Shown: positions 11,100 to 23,190, counted from the first letter of the stretch. The stretch is DNA of 64,000 nt from Amanita rubescens (GCA_015039365.1 WION01000072.1:62001-126000); one strand, 5' to 3'. Notes: generated by a model from the letters alone, not told the origin. Numbers and translations are program-made.

Positions 11100-12782
11100 G
11101 TCCACTATTTGCTTCTGTTTGTCACGTGACATGTTCAACTTCCTAATAAGCTGTCAGCTTCTCCCACCATCGCCCATGCAATAAGGTGAATGACGAATTC
11201 ACTGGCTGTAGCTTCATCCCCTCACTCACGTTTGCTCCGGAAAACCAGACCTCGAATGAGATGTGCCCGCTCGGTTCAGAACTTGAACGTTCGCCCTTCT
11301 TTTGGCACTCATTGTTCTCTCGCTGACAACATTAAGCATATCATTGATATCAGACCATCCAGTTTCGAGTTCTGCCACTTGTGTGTCGGTCAAGCTTTTG
11401 GAAGGGACATGTTGCAAGCGAAGGGGTGCCTCGAATGCGCTCTAGTTTCTCGGTCATGGCTTACTTGAGATATTCTCCCCCACGTTCTCTTGAGAGAGCC
11501 GAGGAAGGGAGAGGCTGCTTGCAGGCAGTCTCGGGTTCTGGTGAGCGTAAAACACTTGCTAAATGCTCTGTATTGATATCACCCTATCGCACGCCATCAG
11601 CCTCCAACGAGGTCTCTATCTACGTTAATACTTGTTCACTCCGCCACTGGTCTCGGCAACCTGCGGCTCCCTGACGTTAGGCTCAACCATAAGCGCGCCT
11701 TCTTCTTCCAAATATGCTATTGCCGTCAGTCTCTGCTCTCCTTGCTAGCTGCACCTCCGCGCCTTTGCCAGGACCTGCCAGGACCCTCTTTGTATCTTGG
11801 ACATGCACGTAACCTGTCTTGCTCCCCATCTTGCGTTCAACCCTTTTCAATTAAACTTGCGTACATCGTCAATACCCTCTTTTCTCCCTTTCTCACTTAA
11901 TACCAGGACTATGGATACACGAGGACGACAGGAAAACTCGCGATGGGAATGGGTGTCAAACCTTTCTTTGTCGCAACTCAATCATTGTTGATGACCCGCA
12001 GTGGGCCATAAGATTTGTTACAAACGTGCGAACCTGTAAACGGTATGGGTAAGCGTAGCACCTGTGTTAGTAACACATACACTAGTATGTTATAGTCTAG
12101 ATACCCTCTTTAATAGCAATATATTTAGTTTTGTCATCGTAAATCTGAGAGATCTCGAGGAAAATGCCAATACTTATTCTGTAAAATCTTGTATAATGTG
12201 GTTCTTTTAATGCTTATTAAGCATAACTTAGACAAAAATATAGGGGGGGTGAATTAATCTAATCCTGGCGTAATTAGATCAAATTCTGCCTATATACGTA
12301 TAATCGGAGCTAAACAGAGTTCTCCGTTTTTCCTGATGCTTTGGTGTTTCTTGGGCTCAGAAGCGAGTCCAGTTGAGCTCTCAGCAACAGTCACGTATGT
12401 GTGCTGGGTGACCTATGCCACACACAGCGTCATTGGTGCTATGGCAGGTTCAGGTTCGCCCTCCGTGCTGAACCCGGACCGCCAACCGGGCTCGGTCCAG
12501 GTGCGAACCCGGTTCGCAAGGTCCGGACCTTGAATTTCCGCGGCCAGTATATGAGCAGTACACCGCAACCGTTTCGCTCTTGTAGTAGGTATAGTAATGT
12601 GGCAATACATAAATTTTACGATGATGGTAATACAATAATGGTTGACACATAAACTACCAAGAATTGACCAAATAGTACCCTGAGGAGAAATTTCACGGAC
12701 GATTACAATGCTGACCAGAATTTCGAACTAGGTCACATCTGGTAAAATTTGCGCTGGTCTCTGATTCCACGTTGTCCCCAAG
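11100..12782. other. no supported gene; GAACC/GGTTC-rich patch
   Basis: I find no gene that I can support. A minus-strand frame at 11226-11417 has protein-like composition (VAELETGWSDINDMLNVVSE) but no recognised domain or start. Around 12440-12535 lies a patch of alternating GAACC/GGTTC and CGGACC words forming many short palindromes. It is similar in style to 23041-23190 and is probably a degraded non-autonomous repeat. The rest is AT-rich unique sequence. Confidence 0.4.
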
Positions 12783-13989
12783 TCAAACTTTTTGTAATTG
12801 CCAGAATCGGCGAGCTATTCCTTTCTCCGATGTCAACTGGGTTGTTTTCCTACCCTTTCTGTAAGAGAAAGCTTGCTGGAAACCGTTGGGATGGGCTTCT
12901 TTTGCAGCCTTAGCACCCTCCTTTTCTTTCTTTTTCCGCTCTTCAGCCAAACCCTTCAAAATGTCTGATGGTGTGTATCTCTTTCCATCTGATGACCACT
13001 TTTCCCAAAAATCATGGGAGCCCAATAACTTGTATTCACTCATGAGGAACTTGAAGAAGGGGACTTGTCAGAAAAACATGCTTATACTAGGGGGCAGTCT
13101 ACTCACGTTCCATTTTGACCAGTTTTGTTTCAAATGTTTCCACTGACAGGAACCAATGTAGATGCTATGGAAGTGCTTCAATGGTATTGACTGCCCCTTT
13201 ATTACCAGCGGTGATATATTTTTCCAGCTAGGCCACGAATCATCCCAGATGCCAATCAATCGCCCTATGTCCAGGCCAATACCACTGGGTGGGTCTGGAA
13301 TGTCTGCTTCTGTGAAGTGAAGTGGTATTCCTGTTTGAAGATTTACAGTATGACACCTCATACCCTGGTGCCTAATGGTTCCTGGCACCTTTTTGAGCAT
13401 TGGTGCTGTTGAGGACTTAGAGCCATGAGTTGACTCTGAAGGGGCTGGGGATGATGACACCTCTATGGTTGTCTGGGTATTTTTCCAGCGGGCAGCCTCT
13501 CCTTCTGAGTGCGGAGAACTTGAAGTTACAAGTCTGGTTGCCTAGATATACCGTCAATATTCTGTTTTTCAGTTTATCTGACTTAGTATACCCATTGAGA
13601 TAGATCATTCTGAACCTGAAATTGCGTAGCCGAGTCTGATCCGGCAGCCAAAGTCAGATTCTGGGTGGCTTGTGATTGTTCCCAACGAATAGTCGATAGC
13701 TTTGGTTTTCTTGGGCTTCCCAGTTCAAGTTTCCTTTTCCCTCCGAAGTCAGGTCCTTTATGTGGTCGACAGTTTGGTGAAGATGCTCTACCGATTTCTA
13801 TGTCAGATATGAAGCAAAACCTTTGGGCAAAACATACGTCCAAGCTTCCTTTTTCTGGCTGAACTCTTGCAATAGTTTGATATAAGCCTGCTTTTTCCTT
13901 TCCTTAGGCTTCAAATTGTATTTGCCACACAGATTTTGTAATACGGGCAAGTTCATGTGATGTCTTTGAATTTGTGAATAAGTTTGCAT
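12783..13989 (-). CDS. SAP-like hypothetical protein (paralogue A)
   Basis: Four exons on the minus strand (13989-13838, 13787-13592, 13541-13107, 13049-12783) join in frame to 349 residues. Exon 1 holds a SAP-like helix-extended-loop-helix (LPVLQNLCGKYNLKPKERKK), a fold that usually binds DNA or RNA. The middle is basic and S/P-rich. The last two exons carry a conserved block (DIGRLIGIWDDSWPSWKN, then IPLKHFHSIYIGSCQWKHLK) ending in a helical KRYTPSDILKGLAEERKKKE region and a basic C-terminus. A homologue with the same three intron positions lies at 38157-39293. Introns are 49-58 nt with GTATGT, GTATAC and GTGAGT donors. The function is unknown; nucleic-acid binding is an inference from the SAP-like segment. 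The start ATG at 13989 is the first in frame before the SAP-like helix. Confidence 0.65.
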
Positions 13990-14654
13990 TGTCTAAGGGA
14001 GGCCATGAACTTAACCCACATATCGTAATAAACAACCTTTTGGGGTGTTTCGTGTGCGACAGGATATGATTCAGGGAAAGGCAAACCGTCACGTCCATTC
14101 CCATCATCTTTTGGAGTCACCATTGAGATAAGAAGCAAACGGGAGTGAAGTGATGTACCGGATACTAGACCTTTCAATTGTTTTCCATCATTTCCTTTTG
14201 ATCTGTCTTCTTGATCATCCTGTCCCAGAGTTTGTTCACAATCCATTGGAGGCTCGTCTAACTGACTCTGAAGCCCCGGGTTAATTGCTGAGCTCCGGAC
14301 ATGTTTTCTTGGTGCGGCAGGGCATTTCCGCTTCTGTTTTGCGGCCTCGGGCTGTTATACCAGATGCACGTAAGTTCAAAATACCATCAGCAATAAAGTC
14401 AGGCATACTAATCGGCTAGCCGATAATTCTCGGGTCTCTGATTCCTGATATTCCGTTCTCCGTGTTGCCGCGAATGTCTTGTTTGATAGGGCTTTGCGGG
14501 TTAGCCTAATCCTTGACCTCAGTACACGTTGAGTATGGTTTGAAGTTGGATGATCAGACTGATTCATGTCTAATAATTTTTAATTGGCTGGGGACTCCTT
14601 ACAAATGCAGTATTAAGTCGACACTTACCTGAGCTTGAGTGAGGAGGATGGCAC
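13990..14654. other. intergenic upstream of paralogue A
   Basis: Minus-strand frames here (for example 13953-14246, with SRLLLISMVTPKDDGNG) have protein-like stretches and could be an upstream exon of paralogue A. No in-frame splice could be made, so I leave them out of the model. Confidence 0.35.
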
Positions 14655-14860
14655 TAGCGGGAGCCGTGCGCCGCTGCAGCGGCTGTCGACGACTCGTTGT
14701 CGGAGCAACAGAAAGAGTTTTTCCTCCGTCAACAACTTGTGGCTATCCAACGCGAGTTGAGCGCTCTCGGAGTTTGTCAGGGCAGGACTCAGGAGGCAGT
14801 TCGTCAGAATTGGACGACAATGAACAACATGAAGCAGATGATATGGCCCTTGAATGGTTA
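14655..14860 (+). pseudogene. Lon protease fragment
   Basis: Two blocks of the Lon N-terminal region appear in different frames. FFLRQQLVAIQRELSALG lies near 14718-14773, and GGSSSELDDNEQHEADDMA near 14797-14855. In Lon the first block is the long helix before the AAA+ module. The second matches, from memory, the acidic insert of fungal peroxisomal Lon. The frame change between them and the abrupt end show decay. Nothing of the AAA+ or Ser-Lys protease domain is present. Confidence 0.6.
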
Positions 14861-15757
14861 TGTATTCTATGCATAAATCTTAATTCCCTACATTCTCATC
14901 CAAGTTCCAACCCACCCTCGTTGTGTCCTTTCTCCGTATCGGTCTACAAAAGTTCCGAGGCCGAAGTGTAATAACCCCGTCGCTGTTCCATTTTTTTCCG
15001 AGGCCTGAAAGGACTCGGTCTCTTCCTGGTGCGGCTTTAACCGACCAATTGGCCGGCGAGACCCGGGACACACTAGTGCGCACGGCATTTTCCGGCACAA
15101 ACGTCCCCGGACAGACGCGAGACATAACACAGGTCGTGCGGCGAGTCGCAACACTACGCCTCTTGCATGAGACCTAAGTGCTAGGTCTCTTTACCAACAC
15201 CCTCTTAACTTCCCATTTAACAAAAGATCAAGACGATACCGAGTATGTAGAGTCTGTCTCGAACGTTCGTGATGTTGATGATGACGATTCCTATCAATAC
15301 AGATATTTCCGCTCTGACGAAGAAGACAAAGATGACAACATTCCCGGTGATAAAGAAGACGCGACCGATATGGATTATTCCGTCAGTTGCTGTGTCCTTT
15401 GCCTCCCCAAATCTGTTCGTCTTCTCTCAGCTCTGTCACTCTCTTCTGCTCTCTCGTGTCGACATAACACCTACACAAGGTATGTGCTCCCAATCTAAAC
15501 CGTTCAATTGTGCTGACCAGCTATGTTTCATGACTATCCTGCCTCAACTTTCGTACTCACCGCACGAAACCGCTCTTCCCTACCACCGACTATCCGTCCT
15601 AGCCTTTACCCGCCCTAGCCGACGCCGCTATTACCCTTAATTTTATTGCTATCGCTATCGTATACGTGTCCTTGTACGCAATATCGCCTGTCCACGTTAC
15701 CAAGCCTCCGCTTCGGCCTATTGCATCCTCTAGCATTTGATTAATCGCTTCTTTAAT
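14861..15757. other. no intact gene; short repeats
   Basis: The stretch contains two copies of a TTCCGAGGCC word (14952 and 14987), related to the repeats at 40535 and 62735. A sequence around GACGCGAGACATA at 15113 recurs at 16988. Plus-strand frames are acidic but unrecognised. Confidence 0.35.
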
Positions 15758-16827
15758 ATGGCCAACAACCAGCTGTCTAATTCTACCACTGTATCGGGCT
15801 CCCGGCCTTGTTCTACAGCCTCGCACTCAAGCAAAGTTGTCGCTCCTCTATCTTTATCTTGTCATGCTTCTCAGACGGCTCTTGCGTTCCAATCAAACGC
15901 AGCTTTCACTCGTGCTCTAGTTCGACCGACGCCTCCCACTGTGGTCCGCGAGAAGGACCCGTCATCACTCGCTACTCCTGCGTGTCTCCCAGAACTTTCT
16001 CCTCTATGCATACCGGCGGTTCCAACCGCTTTGTCTTTGCCTGCAGACACGCCTAGTACCACTGCAGTCGCGAGTCCAAGGAGCGACTCGTCTCACAAGG
16101 AACCCTCTTCTGGATCTCAAGAGGACGGAGAGTTGGAGGACTCGAAGTCCTCCGACGTCGAGATCTTTTTGTCTTCGCTTGGTCTTGAAAACGCTGTGCC
16201 CAGTGCGCATACATCGACAGGTTTGTTTATATTCAACGCTATATTGACAATTCCTTGACCCTTATGAACAGCGCCCGACTCTGAACACGTTCCTGAGGAC
16301 GTTCATGTCTCCCCTACCATTACACAACAGCAAAAGACGGCTAATGTATCGGATGACATCCTTTTGCCTCAATTGCCGCCAGCTCCTTTGCAGAAAACCA
16401 TCCCTCTCCAGGACGTCACGTCTGACAGCGAAGCGCCAGGTCCCCCTACTAAGCCAACTCCTTCGCAGCCTGTCGTAGTCCCCAAGGAGACGACCCAACA
16501 TTCTCATATAGCAGAGGAAAGCGTTGCCGAGCGGTTAGCGCCTTCCAACTCCCGAGATATTTATCTCAACAACTGTATCAATATCGATAGCTCCCATAAG
16601 ACACCTAACGTTTATATCAATGGCCTACCTCCTCATTTTCCTGAAGAGCAACTATATGCGCTCGCTGCGCCTTTTGGGGCCATTCGCAGTGTCCGGACAT
16701 TTACTCGACACGTCAAGGAGAGCGAGAGCGGCTGTCTTTACGTTTCGAGGTTCCGTTTTTAAACGCGGATTTTAGATTTGAAACTGTCGAGGCCGCAGAA
16801 AAATGCATAATGTCTTTGCGCAGATAA
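15758..16827 (+). pseudogene. RRM-domain protein, broken in the RRM
   Basis: Exons 15758-16220 and 16272-16749 join in frame across a normal 51-nt intron. They encode a long S/T/P-rich region, an acidic patch (QEDGELEDSKSSDVEIF), then the first half of an RNA-recognition motif: VYINGLPPHFPEEQLYALAA (RNP2 plus helix 1) and FGAIRSVRTFTRHVKESESG. The RNP1 strand that should follow (G-Y/F-G-F-V) is scrambled. The rest of the fold (FETVEAAEKCIMSLRR) resumes only if a 26-nt gap is removed, too short for an intron. A stop (16825-16827) then interrupts a continuing homologous stretch (LLGKTFKQ). An intact relative would bind RNA. I call this a pseudogene, though an odd splice form cannot be excluded. 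Confidence 0.6.
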
Positions 16828-18282
16828 AGACTGTTAGGCAAGACATTCAAGCAGCACACGATATATACTGGCAACGTTTTCCAGCCCTAAGTGACATCCA
16901 TCTCCTAACGCCAGGCATGCTAACAAGGTCCGGGATTTACACCGGGAAAACGCGAGACAGTGCGGACAGCATTTTCCAGTGAAGAACATCCCGGCCAGAC
17001 GCGAGACATACGCACGCCGCGAATGATTCCTTCTACTTCTATGCGACGGGCACATTCTACGACAGCTATGAGCTGCGATGAAGGACCGACCAGAAAACGA
17101 TAGACACGACGATAAAATTGACCTTCCCCGTTGACTATGTTCGGGCCTCAGCAGTGGCGACCCGAGTGCGCCGCTTTCATGAGAACGACTTCCCACCTCT
17201 CAAGATTGAGACCGGGAAGCAGATCGTTCCTAGGGACACTCTCCCTCGCTCGCCAATGTCCACTCATCTTGTTGACTCTCATCTCATAAGTGCCGACTCT
17301 CATCTCACAAGACCGACGACCCTACTCGGTGCACCTCATGCAGCTAAAACACTCGTCTCTCTGCCGACTATTTCTGCACGCTTGAACAAGACGAGTCGCA
17401 TGACCAACACAAGCTCGCCGTGACTCACGCTGTTAACTCACTCGCTCGCCCTCCTGCCGACCAGAATAGCTCGTAATCGACGCTTCGCCCAAAGACTCGG
17501 AGATGCCGTTTCGTCTAGCTCTTTCAAAGGTCGCTTAACGCGTTCCTTGTTTCAGATTCTTTACTCCAGCACTGCATCTCGCAGCTGTCTTTTAACAAGA
17601 CGGCTGGATCCGAGACTCGTTGCATGACGTGGCGGGACACCACACATTTGCGCTCACCATTCGAAGTGCTCCTGGTGGCTGGTCCCCCCAGCAGCCGTGT
17701 ACATGTTGGGCCGGCCACCATTCAGAATCGACATGACCTAAATCGCGACGAGGCCCGAGACGAGACCTTCTCCAGCTCGACGCTCTTCTCCTCTAACGGT
17801 GAGACCCGACATATTCCTCTATCTGGAACTCATGATGACCGTCTTCCTCTAGGTGAAAAGCCCGACTTGTGCATTTGCCCCTGCCTTCCGGTGATGAGTG
17901 TCGCACGGCTTTCGGCGACGATGAGTAATGTCTGCCGACAAATCAACTCTCTTTGTCTCAAGAGTCAAGACCGACACCGGGGTTCGGATCGCAGTGCCTG
18001 CTACATTGCCCTCGCCTTCCCTTGAGCTCGTAGCGCATGCAGTGGTTCGACCTTGAGTGTATCACCTGACTCCCCAACTCGGAGTGTCTTCTTGCTGGAA
18101 TTTCAGAGTCCGTGGCGTTGGAATATGATCTAGTCGATCTTGTTAGCAGTTGAAGGTACCCGAATACCAAGCATTGTATGTTATTTTCAGGCATTCCTGA
18201 TACGCAGTTGCTGAGCATACATATATTATTGCATTTCTTAACATATATTATGGACATATTGTAAGGCAGTGCATGTGAATGT
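16828..18282. other. degenerate coding-like sequence
   Basis: Plus-strand frames such as 17118-17423 and 17624-18025 look like decayed S/R/T-rich coding sequence. They may continue the RRM gene, but I see no domain or consistent splice pattern. GACGCGAGACATA recurs at 16988. Confidence 0.3.
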
Positions 18283-18320
18283 GGCCTCGGACCATGCCAC
18301 GCGATGCGGTGGCCCACGTT
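18283..18320 (+). repeat. dispersed hairpin motif, copy a
   Basis: GGCCTCGGACCATGCCAC, a loop, then GGTGGCCCACGTT. GCCAC pairs with GTGGC. This is one of six copies in the window (also 29116, 29641, 41751, 50735 and 59312). Confidence 0.6.
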
Positions 18321-18540
18321 GAATTCTTATGGTCACCATGAACACGTCATGTTCACTCTTCTTCACGGCATTTCACGGTGGTTCATGGTAGGTCACGGCG
18401 GTTCACGGCGGTTCACAGTGAACCACAATAAACACGGCTCAGAATGTAAATACAGTGGGATTTTGTCCGATAACTATGGTAAGTCATAACCGCACCAAAC
18501 ATAACCAAATTTAGCCAAATTATAACTTGAACTTCATCAA
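18321..18540. repeat. GGTTCACGG short repeats upstream of kinase
   Basis: Around 18345-18425 the word TTCACGG(C/T)GGTTCA recurs several times in degenerate form, immediately upstream of the kinase gene. It could be regulatory or simple-sequence expansion. Confidence 0.35.
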
Positions 18541-20148
18541 ATGCTAGCAGGACTCTTTCGCCGTCTACACCAGTCGTCTAGATCTGTTGCTAGTTCTCGT
18601 GTGCTTCGGATACGTCTCAAGTCTTCTATGGCAAATCCAAACCCAGGTGCCGATGCGCAGCAGCAGGATATTCCGCACTTTACCTTCTCCGAAGAGCCAC
18701 TGGGTCTACCTGCGTCGGAAGGCTTCGGTTACTTTCAAGGTGGACCGGGACTCACATTTGGCCCTGATGGTCGCTTCAAGCTTCAAGCTAAATTGGGATT
18801 TGGTACAACGTCAAGTGTATGGCTTGCTCGAGACCACGTGTAAGATTCTCTTTCATGTTGACGCCATGTAATCGGTAACACACTATCTTCTAGTGACAAT
18901 GTACATGTGGCCATCAAAATACTCACGGGACATGCGACATTTTTAAATCGTGAACATAAACTCCGTGAATTGGAGGTCCTCCAGCGTTTGCGCTCGGTGA
19001 CTCCAGATGGGTCCTATGATCATTGTGCCAGCCTCTTGACTCAATTTGTCTACCCGGGTATTGATGACGATGGTGAACACCTTTGTCTTGTAACGGAGCT
19101 ATCCGGCTCCAGCGTTCAGGATACCTTACAGACCCTGCAAAAAGGCAAATTCATTCCTGTCCCTACTGTGAAGCGGATTTTGAGGCACGTGCTGCTTGGT
19201 ATCGCGCGCTTGCATAAGTGCGGGATCGCCCATACCGGTATGTTTACATTATAACATACTTAACGTTGGCTTACGCAGTCCAAACTCGGTCACAGATATT
19301 AAGCCGGACAATATTATGATTGATTTAGAACGCCACTGGACAACTGAGACCATTGACACCTGGGTCAGGGAAAACCCCCCTCGTACTTACGCACCTGAGC
19401 GTAGCTTAAATAAGATGGTGACTGCGTTTGTATCGCAATCACTGCCACCATCCTCACTTGATGCACTTTCATCTTGTAATTTTAAACTTGCAGATTTCAG
19501 TAGCGGTACGTCCGACGAAATGCGGAATACTTATCTGCAACTTATATTACATTCAGCTCAATTTTCATCCGATCAAACCACAGACAATATCACACCTCTC
19601 GGCTTACGGCCCCCTGAAGTTGTGCTAGGCGGAGAGTGGGGTGAATCTGTAGACATCTGGACCTTCGGCTGTATGGTGAGCTGTTCTTAATACAACACAA
19701 TGCTTACTTGACTTATGGATGTGTAAGGTGTTCACGTTGCTTACCCGTCAAGCCCTTTTTGATCCAGTGGCATCTGCTGAACATGATGCTTCGGAAATCG
19801 ACGTATTGCTTTATCAAATGATCCTTTTTTGTGGCGAATTCTTCAAAGTAGAATTGCTTCGGCGATGCTCCCATAGCCTGGATTATTTTCAGCTGGACTG
19901 TTCGTTGCTATTCTCGTCACTCTTATTTTTCGTTTGATTGATTCACTCCACTATGATCAGGTCGACCCAAGAAATTCGAGCGCTTTGTTCGCAAACCACT
20001 TGAGGAATGTATTCTCGATTCTGGATGTATATTAGATCCTAGCGACATGGCAGGCGTAACGGACCTCATGACCAAATGCTTGCGCATTGATCCTTTGGAT
20101 CGCGCAACCGCTCTGGAGCTTTTGCAGCACCCTTGGCTGATGCCGTAA
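18541..20148 (+). CDS. SRPK-like serine/threonine protein kinase
   Basis: Six exons (18541-18839, 18894-19237, 19296-19505, 19557-19675, 19728-19899, 19961-20148) join to 443 residues. The kinase has a glycine loop (KLGFGTTSSVWLARD, ~85-99), the ATP-site lysine in HVAIKIL and a catalytic loop HTDIKPDNIM (~213). The metal-binding motif is DFS rather than DFG (LADFSSAQ, ~280). The SRPK-type LRPPEVVLGGEWGESVDIW follows and the C-lobe ends in LLQHPWLMP. SRPKs phosphorylate SR-repeat splicing proteins; fungi carry many divergent paralogues. The first 30 residues (MLAGLFRRLHQSSRSVASSR) are basic and hydroxylated with no acids, like a mitochondrial presequence; a second ATG in SSMANPN could give a cytosolic form. 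DFS may lower activity. The exon 5 donor (GTTCGT) is weak. Confidence 0.85.
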
Positions 20149-21289
20149 ATATGTGAGTATATCTTATCCTCTGAGGTAAATATACATATTCTGATGTTCA
20201 CTACGAAGGGCAGTATCCGAAATCCATTCTTCTGACATTCACTCTTCGCTCCCTATCACTGTAGTACTATATGTGGTCCAGTGTTTGTCTTTGACCGGGT
20301 GTTTATCTTTTGCCCTTATCTTGAATACTCCACGATTTTTTAGCATATACTATGGATGCATTTGAATCTACTCTTAAGCTATGTAAAGGAGCAATGAGGT
20401 TGTTGAACGAGAGCGACGCCCATAAGTGGTGAAATTGGGCATGAGAGTGTGACTTCACTCCCTTTTCATCCAGATCCCATCCGATCTGACATATAGTGTC
20501 AACATATTTTGTTATGAAGACTATGGAATATAATTCTTCTATTCATCCCGTGTATTTCAAAGTCGAAATTGTGCGAGGGATATGTGGAGCGTGCTTGGGC
20601 AATGATGAAACCGTCGAAGGAGTGACAAATGCGTTACAGACGCGTCAACATTTTAAACTCCGCTTCGACGCTCTTTCGGCGGTGGGGCAGACGCGTTCAA
20701 TGGAAAAGCAGGTAAAGAAGGCAAAGAAATCTACATACCGTCGACCTCGTCCAAGTGAAACCGTTCTCGACCTACCTGCAAATCAACTCGGACCAATTCT
20801 CATGGCTCATCCTAATTCATACTATACTCATGTTTTTCATAATGCTTATCATACCACTGGCATGCCGTTCAATTCTCCCTACATAGATAATACCCCATCC
20901 TAATACATAAGAATACTCGTATGTGAACATTGGATGTTTATGCCGAATGCTGCCGCGCCCGTCGGAGGAAGTTATTCGAGCGCGTCGTCCCTCATGAAGT
21001 GTCATGCATTGTACCTGGACGAATATATTGACTGCTACTCGCTTAGGTATGCTGCTGTCTTGCCATTCAAGTTGTCCGTTACCATTTTTATTTCCGGCTT
21101 AGGGGGTGAGTGCTGCTCTTCCTCCTCGTGGGCAGCGCAGCGATGATTCCATGGGTTGAGCATATTTAAACTTTTTCAGGTTTACAGTGATACGCTCCCG
21201 TGCTCTTGAGGCGCGCTTGCTCACGTCGTGTTCGTCATGTCGGCCAAACTTCGATGCACTCTAAGTCTCTAACACATGAAAAGTCTGTG
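20149..21289. other. mostly unassigned; possible ORF 20514-20903
   Basis: A plus-strand frame from an ATG at 20514 to 20903 encodes about 129 basic residues (for example KQVKKAKKSTYRRPRPSETV) with no domain I know. No TATA box or splice signals decide its status. The remainder holds nothing recognised. Confidence 0.25.
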
Positions 21290-21560
21290 AGACAATACAA
21301 TAGCTCAGTCGTGGCAATAAGCGACTGTATAATCAATAGTACCTGTGAGACAATACAATAGCTACAGGTAATATAAGCAACATGAAAGGAATAAGGCAAA
21401 TAGCGTGGATCTCACCTCAGTCGTGGCAATAAGCGACTGAGGTGCGACCTGGCAACGTCTAGACTATAAGGGAAAATACGCGCAGCGTATGGGAAACGGG
21501 AACGGCAAAATATAAAGGCAAACGACGTTTAGGCGTCGCTGCAGACGAGAATAGAAACGT
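21290..21560 (-). repeat. LTR-like hairpin repeat
   Basis: CAGTCGTGGCAATAAGCGACTG occurs twice in near-identical form (about 21307 and 21418), each a perfect 6-bp stem. GTGAGACAATACAATAGCT also occurs twice. The layout (two hairpins beginning CAGTC, one of them inside CCTCAG...CTGAGG) resembles that of the Copia LTR at 4209. A solo LTR of another Copia family, probably on the minus strand, is therefore likely. Its ends could not be fixed. Confidence 0.4.
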
Positions 21561-21796
21561 ACTAAATATAGCGCATCAAGCGCTGATCGTCCATCACGTC
21601 CTCGGCATCACGCATCACGCGCATCACATCCACGCCCATACTCGGCGGGATTGAACATCCAACAAAGTCACTACATTTACAACAGCAAAATCCAAAACAA
21701 CAAAATTGTGTTATTACATCCGCGACAAACGAAGCGAGCCCACTGTTACACATTCGTTAACTTCTCGCTTTACCGCCAATTTGCCGCCTCGTCTCT

Positions 21797-22250
21797 CTAC
21801 TGTGCCCAAATCCTAACGGGTTTCTCCGCTGGAGTTTGGTTGATGGCCGGATTGTCAAAGACGTGAATCCTATTCCAAATCGAACCGTCCTCCTTCTGGT
21901 GATACACAATTCTACCTTGAGAATCTGTGTACTGAATCGTAAGCCATTGCGGTCCTGAACCACGGTTATGAAGGCCTCCACTGAATTTAGTCATAATTAG
22001 TTCGAAGGGCAAGCCCAAAGGCTCTAAGTACTCACGCAATCTCTCCCTTAACTGCACCCTTGGCATCAAACCCAAGGACCCTCGCTGCATCAAACGCGTG
22101 ATTAATGCATCTCTGCTGGGCAGGTGATCCAGTTTTATAAGCAGGCTTCCCCTTCCAAGTACAATTACTGATAGAACGCGATGTGTAGTATACGCGCTCC
22201 TTTGCGGCGGCAAAGGTAACGCAGAATGATTTCGAAAGTATGAAGCTCAT
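21797..22250 (-). CDS. small two-exon hypothetical protein
   Basis: Exons 22250-22036 and 21980-21797 join across a 55-nt GTGAGT...CAG intron to give 132 residues. The N-terminus (MSFILSKSFCVTFAAAKERV) is mildly hydrophobic and basic, possibly a weak targeting sequence. The rest is hydrophilic and rich in aromatics (GPQWLTIQYTDSQGRIVYHQ, then DGSIWNRIHVFDNP), suggesting a small beta-rich domain. Cysteines are few. I do not recognise the family. The clean intron, single stop and separation from transposons make it a credible gene. The start is the first ATG of the frame. Confidence 0.6.
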
Positions 22251-22507
22251 GATAGATGAAGTCGAGGGTGTTAGGTATTTGAGACGAGCGAAGGTACATA
22301 TTGCTTTTATACGCAGACACGGCTTGTCTGCTGGTATTATTTATTCTGGTCGAATACTAGTAGCCAATACTGCAGAAGAAAATCGATCACCATAACAGGA
22401 CACTAATGAGAAAGAAGAACAAGAAGTAACAGCCATCAGCAAAACGTGCATTTCCTGTTGGAATCATTTCGACAACTTTCATTTTTTTTGTACTTCACAT
22501 TGCTCAA

Positions 22508-22757
22508 GTCGTCGTATGCTAGTATCCTACAAGTGACTCAAATTTAAAAGAAGGTACATTACTATTATCTTTCACCGAGTGACCAGGAAGGTATATGACT
22601 TAAATCATCTTATGCTAGTATCCTACAAGTGACTCAAATTTAAAAGAAGGTACATTACTATTATCTTTCACCGAGTGACCAGGAAGGTATATGACTTAAA
22701 TCATCTTATGCTAGTATCCTACAAATGACTCAAAAGTAAAAGAAGGTACACGACTCG
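22508..22757. repeat. 96-bp tandem repeat, about 2.6 copies
   Basis: The unit starting TATGCTAGTATCCTAC recurs at 22515, 22611 and 22707 (period 96 bp). Copies 1 and 2 are almost identical. The third diverges after CAAATGACTC. Confidence 0.9.
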
Positions 22758-23040
22758 GAAAAAGGTAATTAAAAGTTAACTTTCAATGACAGGGAAAAAA
22801 GCAAGGGAAACTTGTAAACGATGGGTGTAGCCGCTGCAGTGTATGAGCTCTGCAATCGCATGGGCAGCCCATAGTACTACCCACGCAGGCGACGAGTACA
22901 GGCATTATGGCTTGGTAGTGGCCCTGTCCTGGCCAGCGCAAGTCGAGGGCGGAGATGATATGCAGATGTTCATCGCCTCAGCGGGGCAGTGATAGTCAAT
23001 TCCCAATTCATGGGTGCCAGTGGATTTAACTAGCGATCCC

Positions 23041-23190
23041 GAAGTTCAGTTCTCGAACTGCGGTTTGAACCTGAACTGGTTCGAGAGTGGGACGTTATGT
23101 TCAGTTCTTAGTTCCGCATTTTGGCCAGGATCCCGAACCGGTGCAGAACCGGTTCGAACTGCGAACCGCAACTGAAACCACCACAAAGTA
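23041..23190. repeat. GAACC/GGTTCG palindromic patch
   Basis: This is a dense cluster of GAACC and GGTTCGAA words that can fold on itself (left part GTTCTCGAACTGCGGTTTGAA, right part TTCGAACTGCGAACCGCAAC). It is similar in style to 12440-12535. Probably a degraded MITE or SINE-like repeat. Confidence 0.45.

Noticed and set aside
22508..22757. 96-bp tandem repeats as a CRISPR-like array
   Set aside because: The whole 96 bp repeats without unique spacers, and the genome is eukaryotic.
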